Part shown: positions 47,619 to 58,976 of the stretch, in pieces
How the letters are laid out: each line of letters opens with the position of its first letter
Numbering within the stretch: the first letter of the stretch is position 1
Translations under genes and position numbers: made by a program
Source of the DNA: Jaapia argillacea MUCL 33604
Taxonomy: Eukaryota > Basidiomycota > Agaricomycetes > Jaapiales > Jaapiaceae
Length of the DNA: 64,000 bases
NCBI GenBank assembly: GCA_000697665.1
Contig: KL197724.1
Coordinates: forward strand, 322,373 to 386,372
Direction of reading: 5' to 3'
Notes under the pieces: generated by a model
Seen by the model: the letters and a program-made list of their open reading frames with translations, nothing else
Databases searched by the model: none
What the model was told of the DNA's origin: nothing

Positions 47619-49588
47619 TTTGGGCTGAAGGCGCAGAGAGAGGGGTTGTAAAACGTAGGTGGGAAGGTGTGTATGAGGACGCGAGGCTCGTTCGAATCCT
47701 TTTTATTGTAATCGTCTGTGCTTGGACCAGGAGTGGCACTGGTCGCTTTGGGTGCTTTGACCTTGGGCCCTGTCGAAATCCCCTTTGATGTACGTATTAG
47801 AAAGAAATGTGGACTCCGAGTCAAAGCAACCAGTCCAACGAGGGTGTTCAGAACGGAGAGGATCAGATGGCGGCAGAGGGTTGCCGTCGAACGGGCCAGG
47901 AAAACGCAGGGTCGCCACAATTCAGTGCACCAAGCTGCCGCAACGTTTCACTGCTTGTCAAGGTTTCCTTACTCCTTTTGGAAGCGGTAATATCGCTTGG
48001 AATTTACGAAAAATTTGGCGTTGTGGACTGGTTCTCTTCTTCCCTGACGACCAACCACGACGATCTGAGATCACTCAGAGTCAGACACCTCTCCGTTTGC
48101 AAGGGTCGGTTTATCTTGTATCGTCGCCTCTGCAAGCGACGAACCCCCACTTCGCCCTGGTGTTCAACTCTGCCCCATCGCCCACCTCCACAAACTTTGC
48201 ATGCCCGACAGAATGAGCCGTCGAGTGCTCAGTGGATATCGCAAGGGACTGCAACCGACCTCCAATTAGTTGATCCAGAGGTAGGGCAAGTTTGTCATTT
48301 ATTCTTCACATCAAAAGTTGAATCGCTAGCCCATCTTGATTCCTTTCCTTGCAGTACCATCCGTTAGCGGACTCGTCCGGGCTAAACGTCAAGCTTCCCA
48401 TCCAAACCTACACATCAGGCTCGAGTCACTTGACGCCGCCTATACTCATCTGGCCCAAGCCCAACACGAGATACTCTCCATCCTACTGGACACATTAAGT
48501 ACTCCTTGTGGTTACTTCGTCGGCGATCCTGATGATTTGGCGACAAGTCTCTCTCTCTGACTTCCATTCTCAAGTTTGATTATCCTAGGTCTGTGGATAC
48601 GACCATTCCTTCAGACCACATTAGATATTGCAGTGCGTTCCCATTCACTAAATTCGTTGACTAATACCTACGCCTTGTCGATTACCTAGACGCTCGCCAT
48701 CGGTTTTCCGTCTTCAAACGAGAAACTGCTACATCCATCGAACCAGCCACCGGACGACGAAAGTTCATCTCCGACTCGAAGCCCTTCCTTCGGTCCCATC
48801 TGACTAACACACAAATCAGCAGAAACGCCCGCGTACCCTTGCGAGGATAGTGTCGTCATCACACCTAGGCATATGGGATCTTCGGATGGATCTCGTCAGT
48901 GGACGTCCTTCCTCTTCTCTCTGGCAGTGTTTTCTCTTGGTGGAAGGAGGATCCCCATGCCGTCCTGCGATAGGACGGAGCCAATCTCCAGCTCTTCTTT
49001 GCTCTCCCTGTTCTCCCCTTTTTTCTTCACCCCATTCACGAAGTGTTTTACCATCCCTTCTCCCTACCAACTTGACCTTCCAACTGGGACTGTTTGCTGT
49101 AATACGCCGCCTACCTCTCCTGTTCTTCTGTACTCTATTTATCCAATGATTTCTACTAGGATCAATTGAACGTCGTTTCCGTTGGTCGTGGATGGTCAGA
49201 GCGATCTGGTGTGCTGTCTCACAAGTATTCCGTGGGTTGAACGGGAACGAGTGAACTCCCCTCTGAGTGTAGTATGGTGGAGCTGTCAAAGTGCTAACTC
49301 GATAAAAGTTTGAAGTATACAACTGCTGTGAGCCGCGTATAGATTTGTAACGCATGGTATATGATACGGGTGAGTCGCAAGATCAAGAAAGACACATTCT
49401 CGTAGTCGAAGTTCGCGTTGCTGCTGTCAGAAGATTAGAACATCAGATGTCGGCGGAGGCCCTGTAGAAGAAACTGCAACATGAGACACAGAATCCAGAG
49501 ATCGGCGATTACAAAGGGGAAATGCCCGGTCGAGATGGGGAGGGAACCTGCAATGACTCGGAGCAAGGTGGAATGGGGTGATGTTTGC
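47619..49588. other. about 2 kb between kinase and array gene, probably decayed or non-coding
   Basis: Much of this has a diverged counterpart at 57.4-58.97 kb. A plus-strand stretch at 48356-48560 (acceptor CTTGCAG, then frame LDAAYTHLAQAQHEI) looks like an old exon. The counterpart near 57.6 kb reads LAQVQ followed at once by a stop. I therefore treat it as the remnant of a gene rather than a working one. The left end is the promoter of the kinase. Confidence 0.4.
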
Positions 49589-52500
49589 CTACTCGGCGGG
49601 GGTTGATTGACTGTCCAAAACTTCGGGACGGACGCGAGGATCTTGGGAGGTGGAAACGTTGGTGGCGATATTGAAGAAATACAATGTGTCGTCGGGCGAG
49701 ACCCGCATTTCCCACCCAGCAGGGGGTGGTACGGGATCAAGAACATCCGGGTGGGTTCGCGGATCCTCAAAGATGGCAAATCGAGTCTTGGGATCAATGA
49801 AATATGGGGTGCCCTTGGCTGAGAAACACATCTCCCACATGGTGGGTAGTGGTTCGGTCTTCAGAGGTGCTGGATCGATACGTGGGTCCTCGAATGTGGA
49901 AACTCGAGTCTTGGAGTTGAAGAAATACAGCACATCATTATCTGAAATCCTCATTTCCCAACCAGCAGGTAGCGCTCGTACATCGAGGATTTCGGGGTGA
50001 GTGCGCGGATCCTCCAATGTCTGAACTCGAGTCTCGGAATTGTAGAATACCAGGACATCATTCGGTGAAAATCGCATTCCCCACCCTGCAGGTAGTGGTT
50101 GTACATCGAGGAGTTCCGGGTGCGTGCGCGGATCCTCGAAGGTGCAAACTCGACTCCGAGAGTCGAAGAAATATGGGGTATCCCTGGACGAAAAGTCCAT
50201 TTCCCACCCAGAAGGCAGTGGTGGTCCATTGAGAAGTTCGGGGTGTGTGCGCGGATCCTCGAATGTGCAAACTCGACTGCGGAAGTCAAAGAAATAGGGA
50301 GTATCTCTGGAAGAAAAGTCCATTTCCCACCCAGCAGGCAGTGGTTGTCGATCGAGAAGTTCGGGGTGTGTGCGCGGATCCTCGAAGGTGTAAACTCGAG
50401 TCGCGGAATCGAAGAATACCAGGGCGTCCGTAGGCGAAAACTGTATTTCCCATCCTGTGGGTAGTGGCTGCACATCGAGAAGCTCGGGGTGTGTGCGCGG
50501 ATCCTCGAATGCGTAAACCCCGGTCTTGGAATCGAAGAATACCAGGACATCTGTAAGCGAATATCGCATTTCCCACCCTGCAGGTAGTGGTTGCATATTG
50601 AGCAGTTCTGGGTGTGTTCGTGGGTCCTCGAATGTGCGAACTCGAGTCTTGGACTCGAAGAAAGCCGGAGTATCCCTCGGTGAAAGCAGCATTTGCCAAC
50701 CAGCAGGTAATGGTTGCATATCAAGGAGATCAGGGTGAGTGCGGGGATCCTCAAATGTGTAGGCTCCAGTCCTATAGTCGAAGAAACATGGACTATCCCT
50801 AGGGGAAAACTCCATTTCCCACCCAGCAGGTAGTGGTTCCATATCGAGAAGTTCGGGGTGTGTTCGCGGATCCTCGAAAGTGCAAACTCGAGTCTTGTGG
50901 TTGAAGAAATACGGGCTGTCCTTGGGCGAAAACTGCATTTCCCACCCCGCAGGTAGTGGTTCAGATTGTTCGGGGTGTGTGCACGGATCCTCGAATGTGA
51001 GGACTCGAGCCTTGGAGTTGAAGAAATACGGACTATCCTTCGGTGAAAACTTCATTTCCCATCCGGTAGGTAGCGGCGTCGTATTGAGCAGTTCGCGGTG
51101 TGCACGCGGATCCTTGAATGTACGGACTCGAGTCGTAGAGTTGAAGAAATGTGGACTATCTTTAGGTGAAAAGTGCATTTCCCACCCAATAGGTAATGGT
51201 TGCATATCAAGCAGTTCGGGGTGTGTGCGCGGATCCTCGAATGTACGGACTCGAGCCTCGGAATTGAAGAAATATGGGATATCCTTAGGCGAAAATTGCA
51301 TTTCCCACCCCACAGGTAGTGGTTGCAAATCAAGCAGTTGGGGTGTGTGCGAGGATCCTTGAATGTGTAAACTCGAGTCTTCGAATCGTAGTATACCAGG
51401 GCATCCATAGGCGAAAACTGCATTTCCCACCATGCAGGCAGTGGTTGCATGCGAAGCAGTTCGGGGTGTGTGCGCGGATCCTCGAATGTGCGAACTCGAG
51501 TCTGAGACTCGAAGAAAGCGGGGTTACCCCTTGGTGAAAGCAGCATTTGCCACCCAGCAGGTAGCGGTTGCATGTCAAGGAGATCGGGGTGAGTGCGGGG
51601 ATCCTCAAATGTGTAGACTCCAGTCCTATAGTCGAAGAATCATGGACTATCCCTAGGCGAAATCTGCATTTCCCACCCAGCGGGTAGTGGTTCCATATCG
51701 AGAAGTTCGGGATGTGTTCGCGGATCCTCGAAAGTGCAAACTCGAGCCTTGTGGTCGAAGAAATACGGGCTGTCCTTGGGCGAAAACTGCATCTCCCACC
51801 CCGCAGGTAGCGGTACAAAAGGTCCGGTGTGAGTGCGCGGATCCTCAAATGTGCGGACTTCAGTCATGGAGTTGAAGAAATATGGTCTATCCTTCGGTGA
51901 AAACTTCATTTCCCACTCGGAAGGTAATGGTTGCATATCGAGAAGATTGGTGTGCGTGCGCGGATCTTCGAAAGTGCAAACTCGAGTCTTGTGGTCGAAG
52001 AAATACAGGCTGTCCTTGGGCGAAAACTGCATTTCCCACCCTGTAGGTAGTGGTACAAATGGTTTGGGGTGTGCGCGCGGATCCTCAAATGTGCGGACTC
52101 GAGTCGTGGAGTCGAAGAAATACGGGTTATCCTGAGGTGAAAACTTCATTTCCCACCCAGAAGGTAATGGTTGCATACTGAGAAGCTCGGGGTGTGTGCG
52201 CGGATCCTCAAATGTGCGGACTCGAGCCCTGGAGTCGAAGAAATATGGGATATCCTTGGGCGAAAACAACATTTCCCACCCCACAGGTAGTGGTTGTATA
52301 TCAAGCAGTTCGGGGTGTGTCCGCGGATCCTCGAATGTGTAAACTCGAGTCTTGGAGTCGAAGAAGCACGGGTTCTCTTTAGATGAGAGGTGCACCTCCC
52401 ATCCAGAAGGCAAGGGTACCATATTAAAAATCTCGGTGTGACGCCGCGGGTCTACCCTAGTCCGACTCTGGGTGGCGTTGTCCACATAATGCAACAAGTG

Positions 52501-53845
52501 TGATGGTTGGATCTGAACTTTCCAACCTGATGGCAATGTAGAGGACTCCAGGGATATAGGATGAATGCGCGGATCATCCCTTGTTTGGAGATAGTGGACG
52601 TGATTGAAGAACAAGACGGTGCCATCATCCATCGAAGGGGAAATTCCCCAACCACTAGGGAGATGACCAGCGCCATATGCCTCCCGTATTTTAGACTCTA
52701 CACGGGGATCGTAGGGGGACATGTAACCGGTGGACACATCGCGGAAGAAGATATGCGCAGGATGACCGAAGTGCATCTCCAAAGGGGGGGGAAGTGCACC
52801 GAGGGTGTATGCCTGATGTAGGAAGGGATAACGACCGAAGGGAAGGATTGTTGTTGTCTCGGGAGTTGGAACCTCATCCTTGGGGACTGCCCAAGATATT
52901 TCAAGTTCGGTCATTTCCAAACTCTGGAGAATGTCCTGAGTGAGCTGACTTTGCTCGAGGGTCGTCGATTGGACAATGATATTTTTTCGGCAAAATTCGA
53001 TGCCGAAAGAGATTTTGAGGAGGTCTTCCGCCATTCGATCAAAAACATCATGTTTAGCAAAGGCCGGCGAGGAATTCAAAATCAACAAGGCCTGCTCAGC
53101 TGCAGTGACAGCAGATTTGATTCCATCGTCCTCTTGAATGAACAGGAGGTTATCCCTGATGAATGACTGGAACCTCTCATTGCATTGAAGACCGACAAAG
53201 ATCGATTTGAAATCAGGCCTGAAGCAGAGGAGCAGGGATATGTAACGCAAAGCCGCTCTCTGATTAGATGAATGGACGATAACTCCCCTGGACATTGTAC
53301 TTACGATGAGTGAAAGCCATAAATGAGAGCAACCCTGAAGCTCACCTAAGATATCCGACAAGTCTCTCACAATCTCCAACAACCAACGTGTCGTCCTCCG
53401 CATTGTACATGAAATGAAGATACCGGCAAAGCTGACAGTTGGAGCAAGCCAACAGATGGGCACCAAGGTGATGCATCAGAGATCTAAGGATCAACGGTTC
53501 GGTGGGGTGCTTCCAGCATTCGTCAACTAGATTCCTCAGGGGTTGACTGCATCGGGTACAGAAAGCTTCGGATACCGTGCGTAGGATGCGGAGGAGGAGT
53601 CGATCGGGGGTGAGAATTATGCGCTTGGCGACCTCGGACATTGATTTTTCCACCCAACCCCCTGCCGCAAGAATCAGCTCGCCAAGGGTGCGCCCAACCC
53701 CTGACTGGTTGGAGACAGTCGAATTGGTGCTCGTTACGATGGAAAGCTCGTCGCCACTGACTGGCAGCTTTCTTCGAGTCTTGAATTGTCCACTGGGAAG
53801 TTCTGGCACTTCATCCTCAGATTCCGGTGGATGATGGTCCTCCAT
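49589..53845 (-). pseudogene. WW-like array gene, copy A (25 units; frame interrupted)
   Basis: Exon 1 is 53346..53845 (ATG 53845). Exon 2 starts at 53299 and would run to TAG at 49589. The N-terminal 270 residues hold the STVSNQSGVGRTL motif, a cysteine set (FCTRCSQPL, LLACSNCQLCRYLHF) that could bind zinc, and a helical region (FAKHDVFDRMAEDLLKI). Then follow 25 units of about 41 residues of the form LPAGWEMxFSPKDxxYFF, DSKTRVxTFEDPRTHPELLDM. The unit fits a WW domain (LPxGWE, aromatic pair, T, DPR), but the second tryptophan is Phe and the usual His is lost. The frame is broken twice. TGA at 51640-51642 replaces a cysteine codon (TGT in the sister unit), and a base is missing near 51339. 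The frame is otherwise open for over 4 kb. It may be a young pseudogene, or a working gene with assembly errors. I cannot tell which. Confidence 0.75.
49610..52672 (-). repeat. tandem array of 25 WW-like coding units (~123 bp each)
   Basis: Each unit carries GGATCCTCGAA or a close variant (coding for FEDPR) and CATTTCCCACC (coding for GWEM), at a period of about 123 bp. Units 8-10 (about 51.5-51.8 kb) and 15-17 (about 50.6-50.95 kb) are nearly identical to each other, showing a later block duplication within the array. The first two units are more diverged and retain H (FFNHVHY) or a different spacing. Confidence 0.9.
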
Positions 53846-53868
53846 GGAACGATAGCTGATGCACGGTT

Positions 53869-53924
53869 CTATGAAAGGCACAAAGTGGGTTTAGTCAGGG
53901 TCCGTCATTGAGCACTGCACTCAC
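53869..53924 (-). other. 5' UTR intron of array gene, copy A
   Basis: A GTGAGT donor at 53924 and a TTCATAG acceptor at 53869-53870 lie just upstream of the ATG at 53845. The same signals and surrounding text occur upstream of the copy B start (63288). Conservation in both copies supports a real leader intron and a common promoter layout. Confidence 0.6.
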
Positions 53925-53950
53925 CGTTAGGTAGTGGAAGGATAGCTGCA

Positions 53951-56519
53951 AACACAAGCCCCCGCACAACGCCCAGTGAAGAGTCAAATTGAAATCGCAA
54001 TCAGAGTTGAACAGAGGAGGGGTACATTACTTCTACTGATAAGGTCCCATTTGGGTCCCATAATTGGAACAATGAATCGGTTTGCGATATTGCATGTACA
54101 AGCCACGCCGGGCGATCCACACAGGTTTTTGTAACTTCACCGGGAATAACGTCCTTGTTGTCGTACATTTCAGGATCTACGTACTTCTCTCAAAGAGATC
54201 TCCCGAAATTTCACGACAGGACGAGTTGTGTGGCTGTCCTTGTATTCAGAGGTTCCTGCAGTTGGCCAGTTGGCGATACCTGCCGCCTGTACTAGTAGTG
54301 GACCCGCAACGCATCTCCAGATCATCAGCTAAAGCTATTCGACATCCTCATGAGACCAGCCTCGTCCCCCTCGTCTGCACACACCTCCCAGCTGAAGTTT
54401 TTCTTGAGAGCTTTGTCACGTGGGTCCAAGGTCAGACAACCCGTGGCAACCGTCCTTCCCCCACTCTATACGACGAGATGTAATTCGAAGTTGTCCGAGG
54501 AGGTCTGAGGCGGTGCATTTGTTCTCGATGAGAGACGATCGCGTGAGTTTTCGTTGTGTTCTTTATCATGTTTTTGGGTGTCCTTTGTCCTTTTTCCCGC
54601 CCTCACACAATTGGAAGAAGCCCCGATTTCTGCTGATCCTGTCTCGATGATACAGATCAGCGACGTGTGATGTTCTGATGATGATGCTCCACGCAACATT
54701 CATCTCATCCAGGTCTCCCTTCCTCCCACTATCCTCCATAGCCCAAAGAAACTCAACTTTCCGAACCCAAAATCTCCTCCACTACTGACCCAAAACCTCA
54801 CAAACCCCATCGCAGACCTCGACGCCTGTTTCCTCAGGTGACATACAAGCCAAGAGGAACTTGCCACATGGGACAGTTTTTGTCTGGAGTAAGTCCCGCC
54901 CTTCGTGCGTTCGCATCCTCCGTGATCAGGTCCTTTTTGGTTTCATACGGAGATCGTGATGATGTGCGTTTGAGGACACGGTTGACTGCTAGGAGGTCCC
55001 AGAACGATGATGATGCACATTCTCAGGCAACCGCGACATACCTACTTTTCGAGGGAGGTACAATATGAGCTTAACGAGAATCGCGCTGAGTTCTGGTGCA
55101 CCTTCTTTCCATTTCTATTCCTCCTCACCCTCGCTTGTCTCTTCATCGCTGAATTTACTCCCACCTCTCATATTGTAGACACGCTCATGCTGACCCCGCC
55201 CAACAGGAACGTTTCACGCTCGAGAGAAAGCACATATACTGGCACGTTCCCCTCAGCGCCTAGCTATTGCAATCATGTGTAGGGATCAGAGCAAGTATCG
55301 GAATAATGGTGCTCTTTCCCCTCTCCCTCTCCCTCTCCCCACCTCCTCCGCTAACATAGTCTTCACAGGTTATCACAGAGTACGCCTTCCCTTCCCTTCC
55401 CCTCCCTTCCCTAATGTAATCCAAGACCTCCTGCGAAGCGGTTAATGAGAGAGCGAGAGAGGGTTTAAGCCGGATGACCCTCAACCTCGGAGATTATTGA
55501 GATTTTGGAGGTTTGGGTTCGACCCGTTTGGTTTTGGGGTTCGGTCGGTGACTTGGAGAGGGTGCTTAAGGGTATATGTGTCCTCCACGACATCTGGAAG
55601 CCTTGAGGGGGGAGCTCCTCGTGGGATCGATGTCGGGTAGTCGGGGATGGTGATCATCATGCGAGGTGTGCTCTTTTGAAATACCCTTCGTCGGTATCCA
55701 CCCACCATTTTTCATTCTCAGTCTTCACTCTGTCAGGCAAGGGCGCTGATGAACTTCTTGATATTGCAATTAGGGAGAAACGAAAGTTTAATACTTAGAC
55801 GGCCTCACAGACGTACGTCTCCACCATGTACACTCATCGACCTCCCATCCAGACAGGGGAGAAATGTTGCTGATCTCCTTTCAACTCAAGTGTTCTACTT
55901 GATCTCTCGATGCATTACTAAAGTCGAAAGCCGTGTTGTTGATTCTTGTCTCTCCCCTCTTTCTCCTTTTCTCTCTCTCTTCCGTTCCATTCCGACTCGA
56001 CCGTTTTTCCCATCCCTTCACCTCCCTCTCCCTCATCCACGCTCCATCACTCATCCAAATCGATGACCTTGTTGGGCACCGTTCGTCGGACCAGGCCTAT
56101 TTATCCTGTTTTTCTTCCGTTCTGTCTCTCTCGTTGGACCATTTTCCCGATGTTAAAATTTGTGGTACAATCCGTTGGTCTTGGGTAGTCGGATGGATAT
56201 CAACTTTTCTCGACCTATTCCGAGGAGTGAACCACAGTCTCAGAGTCACACGCAAGTTTGAAATCGTGTGTGCAAATCGCAGAGCCTGAAAGTCAGATTC
56301 TCGGAATGCAAGGCAGCGTTTGCTGTCAGACATCACAAGGTAAAGGATGCCCGGGCACAGGTATAATATTCAATGGGGATCGAGAGGCCGGTGGGACATT
56401 GAAGAGATATGACGTTGTGTCGTGTGGAGAATGGTGGTATTTGCGAGCCACGAAAAGCGAGTATATGCTTGTCGAAAAGCGAAAGAAAAGAAGGAACGTA
56501 TGGAAACCAGACGTACGGC
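53951..56519. other. 2.6 kb between the duplicated segments, no confident gene
   Basis: It holds the upstream region of array gene A. A plus-strand ORF at 54838-55068 (SPALRAFASSVIRSFLVSY, then LRTRLTARRSQNDDDAHSQ) looks more protein-like than its surroundings but has no domain I recognise and no clear splice partners. A GT donor at its end could join it to further text. Pyrimidine-rich low-complexity tracts lie at 55315-55410 ((CCCTCT)n) and 55930-56050. No transposon ends are seen at the borders. Confidence 0.35.
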
Positions 56520-57370
56520 GATCCACATTGTGATTGAGTTGAGGTTGGGGAGTCCCAAACACTAAGTTATTCCGATCTTGAAGGAGGACAGCTTGGTCGT
56601 CGCCCATTCTATGACCGGAGATCTAAAGGAATGGAGAAGGGGTTAGTTCCAGAAGTGTACAGGGAGGCCGGGGTGAGAGGGGGTGAGAGTGGGATCGGGA
56701 GGCTGACCGATGAAGGAGATGCGAATGCGAAGAGATCGATATGCACGAAAGTACCATCACTCTAACCATTGGTCATCGACAGTGACAACCGAGTTTTTGG
56801 TCTCCTTCCACCCCAGTGGATTCTGCAGTGGTTGTTGGCGAAGGACAGGTGTCAGTTCATGTCAAGTAAGGGCAAACAGGTTGAAGAGAATGCAGAAACA
56901 AGGACAAGCCGGTTTGGATGGAAACTTCACAGCAAGAAGAACTGGGCCACAGACAGTTCGAAGGCAGAGACGACATCGCGTCCAGCCGTCTGAACGCGTC
57001 GATGGTCCAAACCTTCATTTCGGCAGACTTCCCGATCTCCATTCCATTCCTCCCTCAAGCTTGCCTCAACGTCAACTCTATCACACCTTTCCTAGCTAAG
57101 ATGCAACTCAAGTACTCACTTCCACTCATCCAGGGAAAGATCACAATCGCTCCCCACACTCTGGCCCACCCGATGTGTGGGTGAATCTTCCACAAATCCA
57201 CTCTCCTAATATTGGGTGAGCAGGGTTGTAGATACCCCCAAAGGTGAGCGTCGGGAGATGTGCCTGGGATGGGTGGTTGAGAGTCCTGTTGGGTTGACTG
57301 GGACCTGGGTTGCTTGGCAGTTGGCCACCCGTTTCGGTTTCGGACAGCTGGAGCAAGCGGGGGCATCATT
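56520..57370 (-). pseudogene. decayed 5' fragment of the FHA-kinase gene
   Basis: Three blocks match the working gene at 44.3-47.6 kb. 57130-57370 matches exon 1 ([30 protein letters not shown]). 56765-56860 matches the FHA exon with its HW motif. 56520-56615 matches the exon GDDQAVLLQDRNNLVFGTPQ. An extra T (GATTGTGATC against GATGTGATC) throws the FHA core VGRSVGSD out of frame, and the block matching DHSSNGTF has lost its reading frame. No kinase-domain sequence follows. The copy is therefore truncated and broken, a by-product of the segmental duplication. Confidence 0.82.
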
Positions 57371-58976
57371 TGGGGCTGAGGGTGCTGAGGGAGGGGTTGT
57401 GAATCGTAGAATGAGTCGTCGAGTGGAGACAGCAAGGGTTCGCAAGCGATGACCTCCAAGGGGTCGGTGCAGAGGTATGATATGTCTGTCTTTTTGAAGT
57501 CCAATCGTCAACTTATCCGATTCCTTTGCTTGCAGTACCATCCCATTAACCGAGTCGCCCGGGGAGAGCGCCAAGCCTGCCTTATTTCTTGACCTATACT
57601 CGGATCTGGCCCAAGTCCAATAATACACCCATACCCAAGAACTCTCATCTGGTCTCCATTGGCAGTACCAAATTCAACACGTCAAGAGTTTGCTGACATT
57701 CATGTGATGACACTTCGTTGTTCATTCTCTTGACGAGACGTTGCGGTGATCACAAGAGGTACCCCGCGAGTCCTCTTCAAGTCCACCCCTATCCGCTATT
57801 CCTCAAACGAATCCCACCACACGTCCTTTTGGTACGCATCTCTGACTTCCCATCTTACTTTTCAATTCTCTATCGGTGGATACGACCATCCCTTCAGACC
57901 ACACAGGTATTCTAGGTTGTTTTCCATTCACTGAGTTGATTGACTAACGCCTACGACTTGTCGAATGCTTAGACTCTCAACGTCAGCTTTCCCCCTTCAA
58001 ATGATGCTACGACATCCACCGAACCAGCCAACCACCGGACGACGACCGTGTATCTCCGAATTCTTAGGTCCTGTCGGAGCCAGCCATAAATACAGCTGAA
58101 GCACCCGCCCTCCACGCATCCTTGCGAGGATATAGCGTCATCCTCCACACCTCAGCATGCGATATTTTCAGATGGAGCTCATCGGTGGACCTCCCTTGTT
58201 TTCCATCTGAACGCGCGATTCTCTCGACGGAAGGTGGATATTAGCGCCCTCCTGCAATCAGACGGAGTCATTCTCAAGCTCTTCTTCGTTCTCCGTGTTC
58301 TCCCCTCTTATCAACACCCCCCATCACGAAGAGACTGCTGAATAACGTCGGGAGGTGTGTTCGACTGGCAACCTGTCAGGTCCGAACGTGTATCTCCCTT
58401 GCAGAACAAGCATACCTCTTCCACCTCATCTTGCCCTCCCCGTTTACTCCCTTTCCCATCTCTCACCTTCCCTTCTCCCCACCATCTTGGCCTTCTGACT
58501 GGGAACCGCCCATTGTAATACACTGCCCGCCTCTCCTGTTCTCTTGTACTCCATTTGTCGAATGATTTCGGTGATGATCAATTAAATGTCGTCCTGTCCA
58601 TTGGTCGTTGGTGGTCGAATCGATCTCGTGTGCTCTCTACCAAGGCCTTTGTGGGTTGAACGGGAATGAGTGAACTCCACTCCGCGTATATGGTGCAGCT
58701 GCCAAAGTACTAATTCAATAGTATACAACTCCTTTGAGTTACGTACGAATATGGAACACAAGGTATGGTACGGGTGAGTCGCAAGATCAAGAAAGACTCG
58801 TTCTCTTAGTCCAGATTCGTATTTACTGTCAGAAGATCGGAGGTCAATGGTGGCGGTGTAAAACAAAACTGAAACATGAGAGATAACATCCTGATATCAG
58901 CGATTACGAAGGAGTGAATACCGGTCGAAACGGGAAGGGAGCTCACAAGAAACCAGGTAGACTGGATGATGTTTGC
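57371..58976. other. about 1.6 kb, decayed counterpart of 47.6-49.6 kb
   Basis: It shares blocks with copy A (for example GTGGATACGACCAT near 57880 and 48592, and CACCGGACGACGA near 58032 and 48747). A plus-strand ORF at 57746-57934 (FWYASLTSHLTFQFSIGGYD) reads like an old exon. Stops and indels differ between the copies, so no shared intact frame exists. I read it as non-functional. Confidence 0.4.

Larger units (their letters stand above)
46800..53950 (-). repeat. segmental duplication, copy A
   Basis: This interval matches 56.5-63.39 kb in the same order and orientation: FHA-kinase 5' exons, a non-coding middle and a WW-like array gene with its 5' UTR intron. The offset is about 9.7 kb at the kinase end and 9.4 kb at the array end, so the copies differ by small indels. 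Marker pairs: TGATTGAGTTGAGGTTGGGG at about 46813 and 56531, and AGTGAACTCC at about 49251 and 58668. Confidence 0.85.

Noticed and set aside
47690-47700. GTTCGAATCC, looks like a tRNA T-loop
   Set aside because: No matching acceptor, D or anticodon stems in the surrounding 75 bases on either strand.
48816-49355. 179-codon minus-strand ORF between kinase and array gene
   Set aside because: Highly basic low-complexity shadow (many Arg/Gly/Lys), not conserved as a frame in the duplicated copy.
51640-51642. Hiding the TGA of array gene A inside an intron
   Set aside because: No donor/acceptor pair around the TGA removes it while keeping the 41-residue register. The neighbouring unit at 50.78 kb reads straight through with TGT.
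49607-52821. Many plus-strand ORFs of 60-160 codons with RGSSNV/YQ repeats
   Set aside because: They are antisense reflections of the minus-strand WW-like array. The periodicity follows the coding strand.
53951-56519. Possibility of a transposon between the duplicated segments
   Set aside because: No terminal repeats, target-site duplications or reverse transcriptase/transposase motifs could be seen. Only pyrimidine-rich low-complexity tracts are present.
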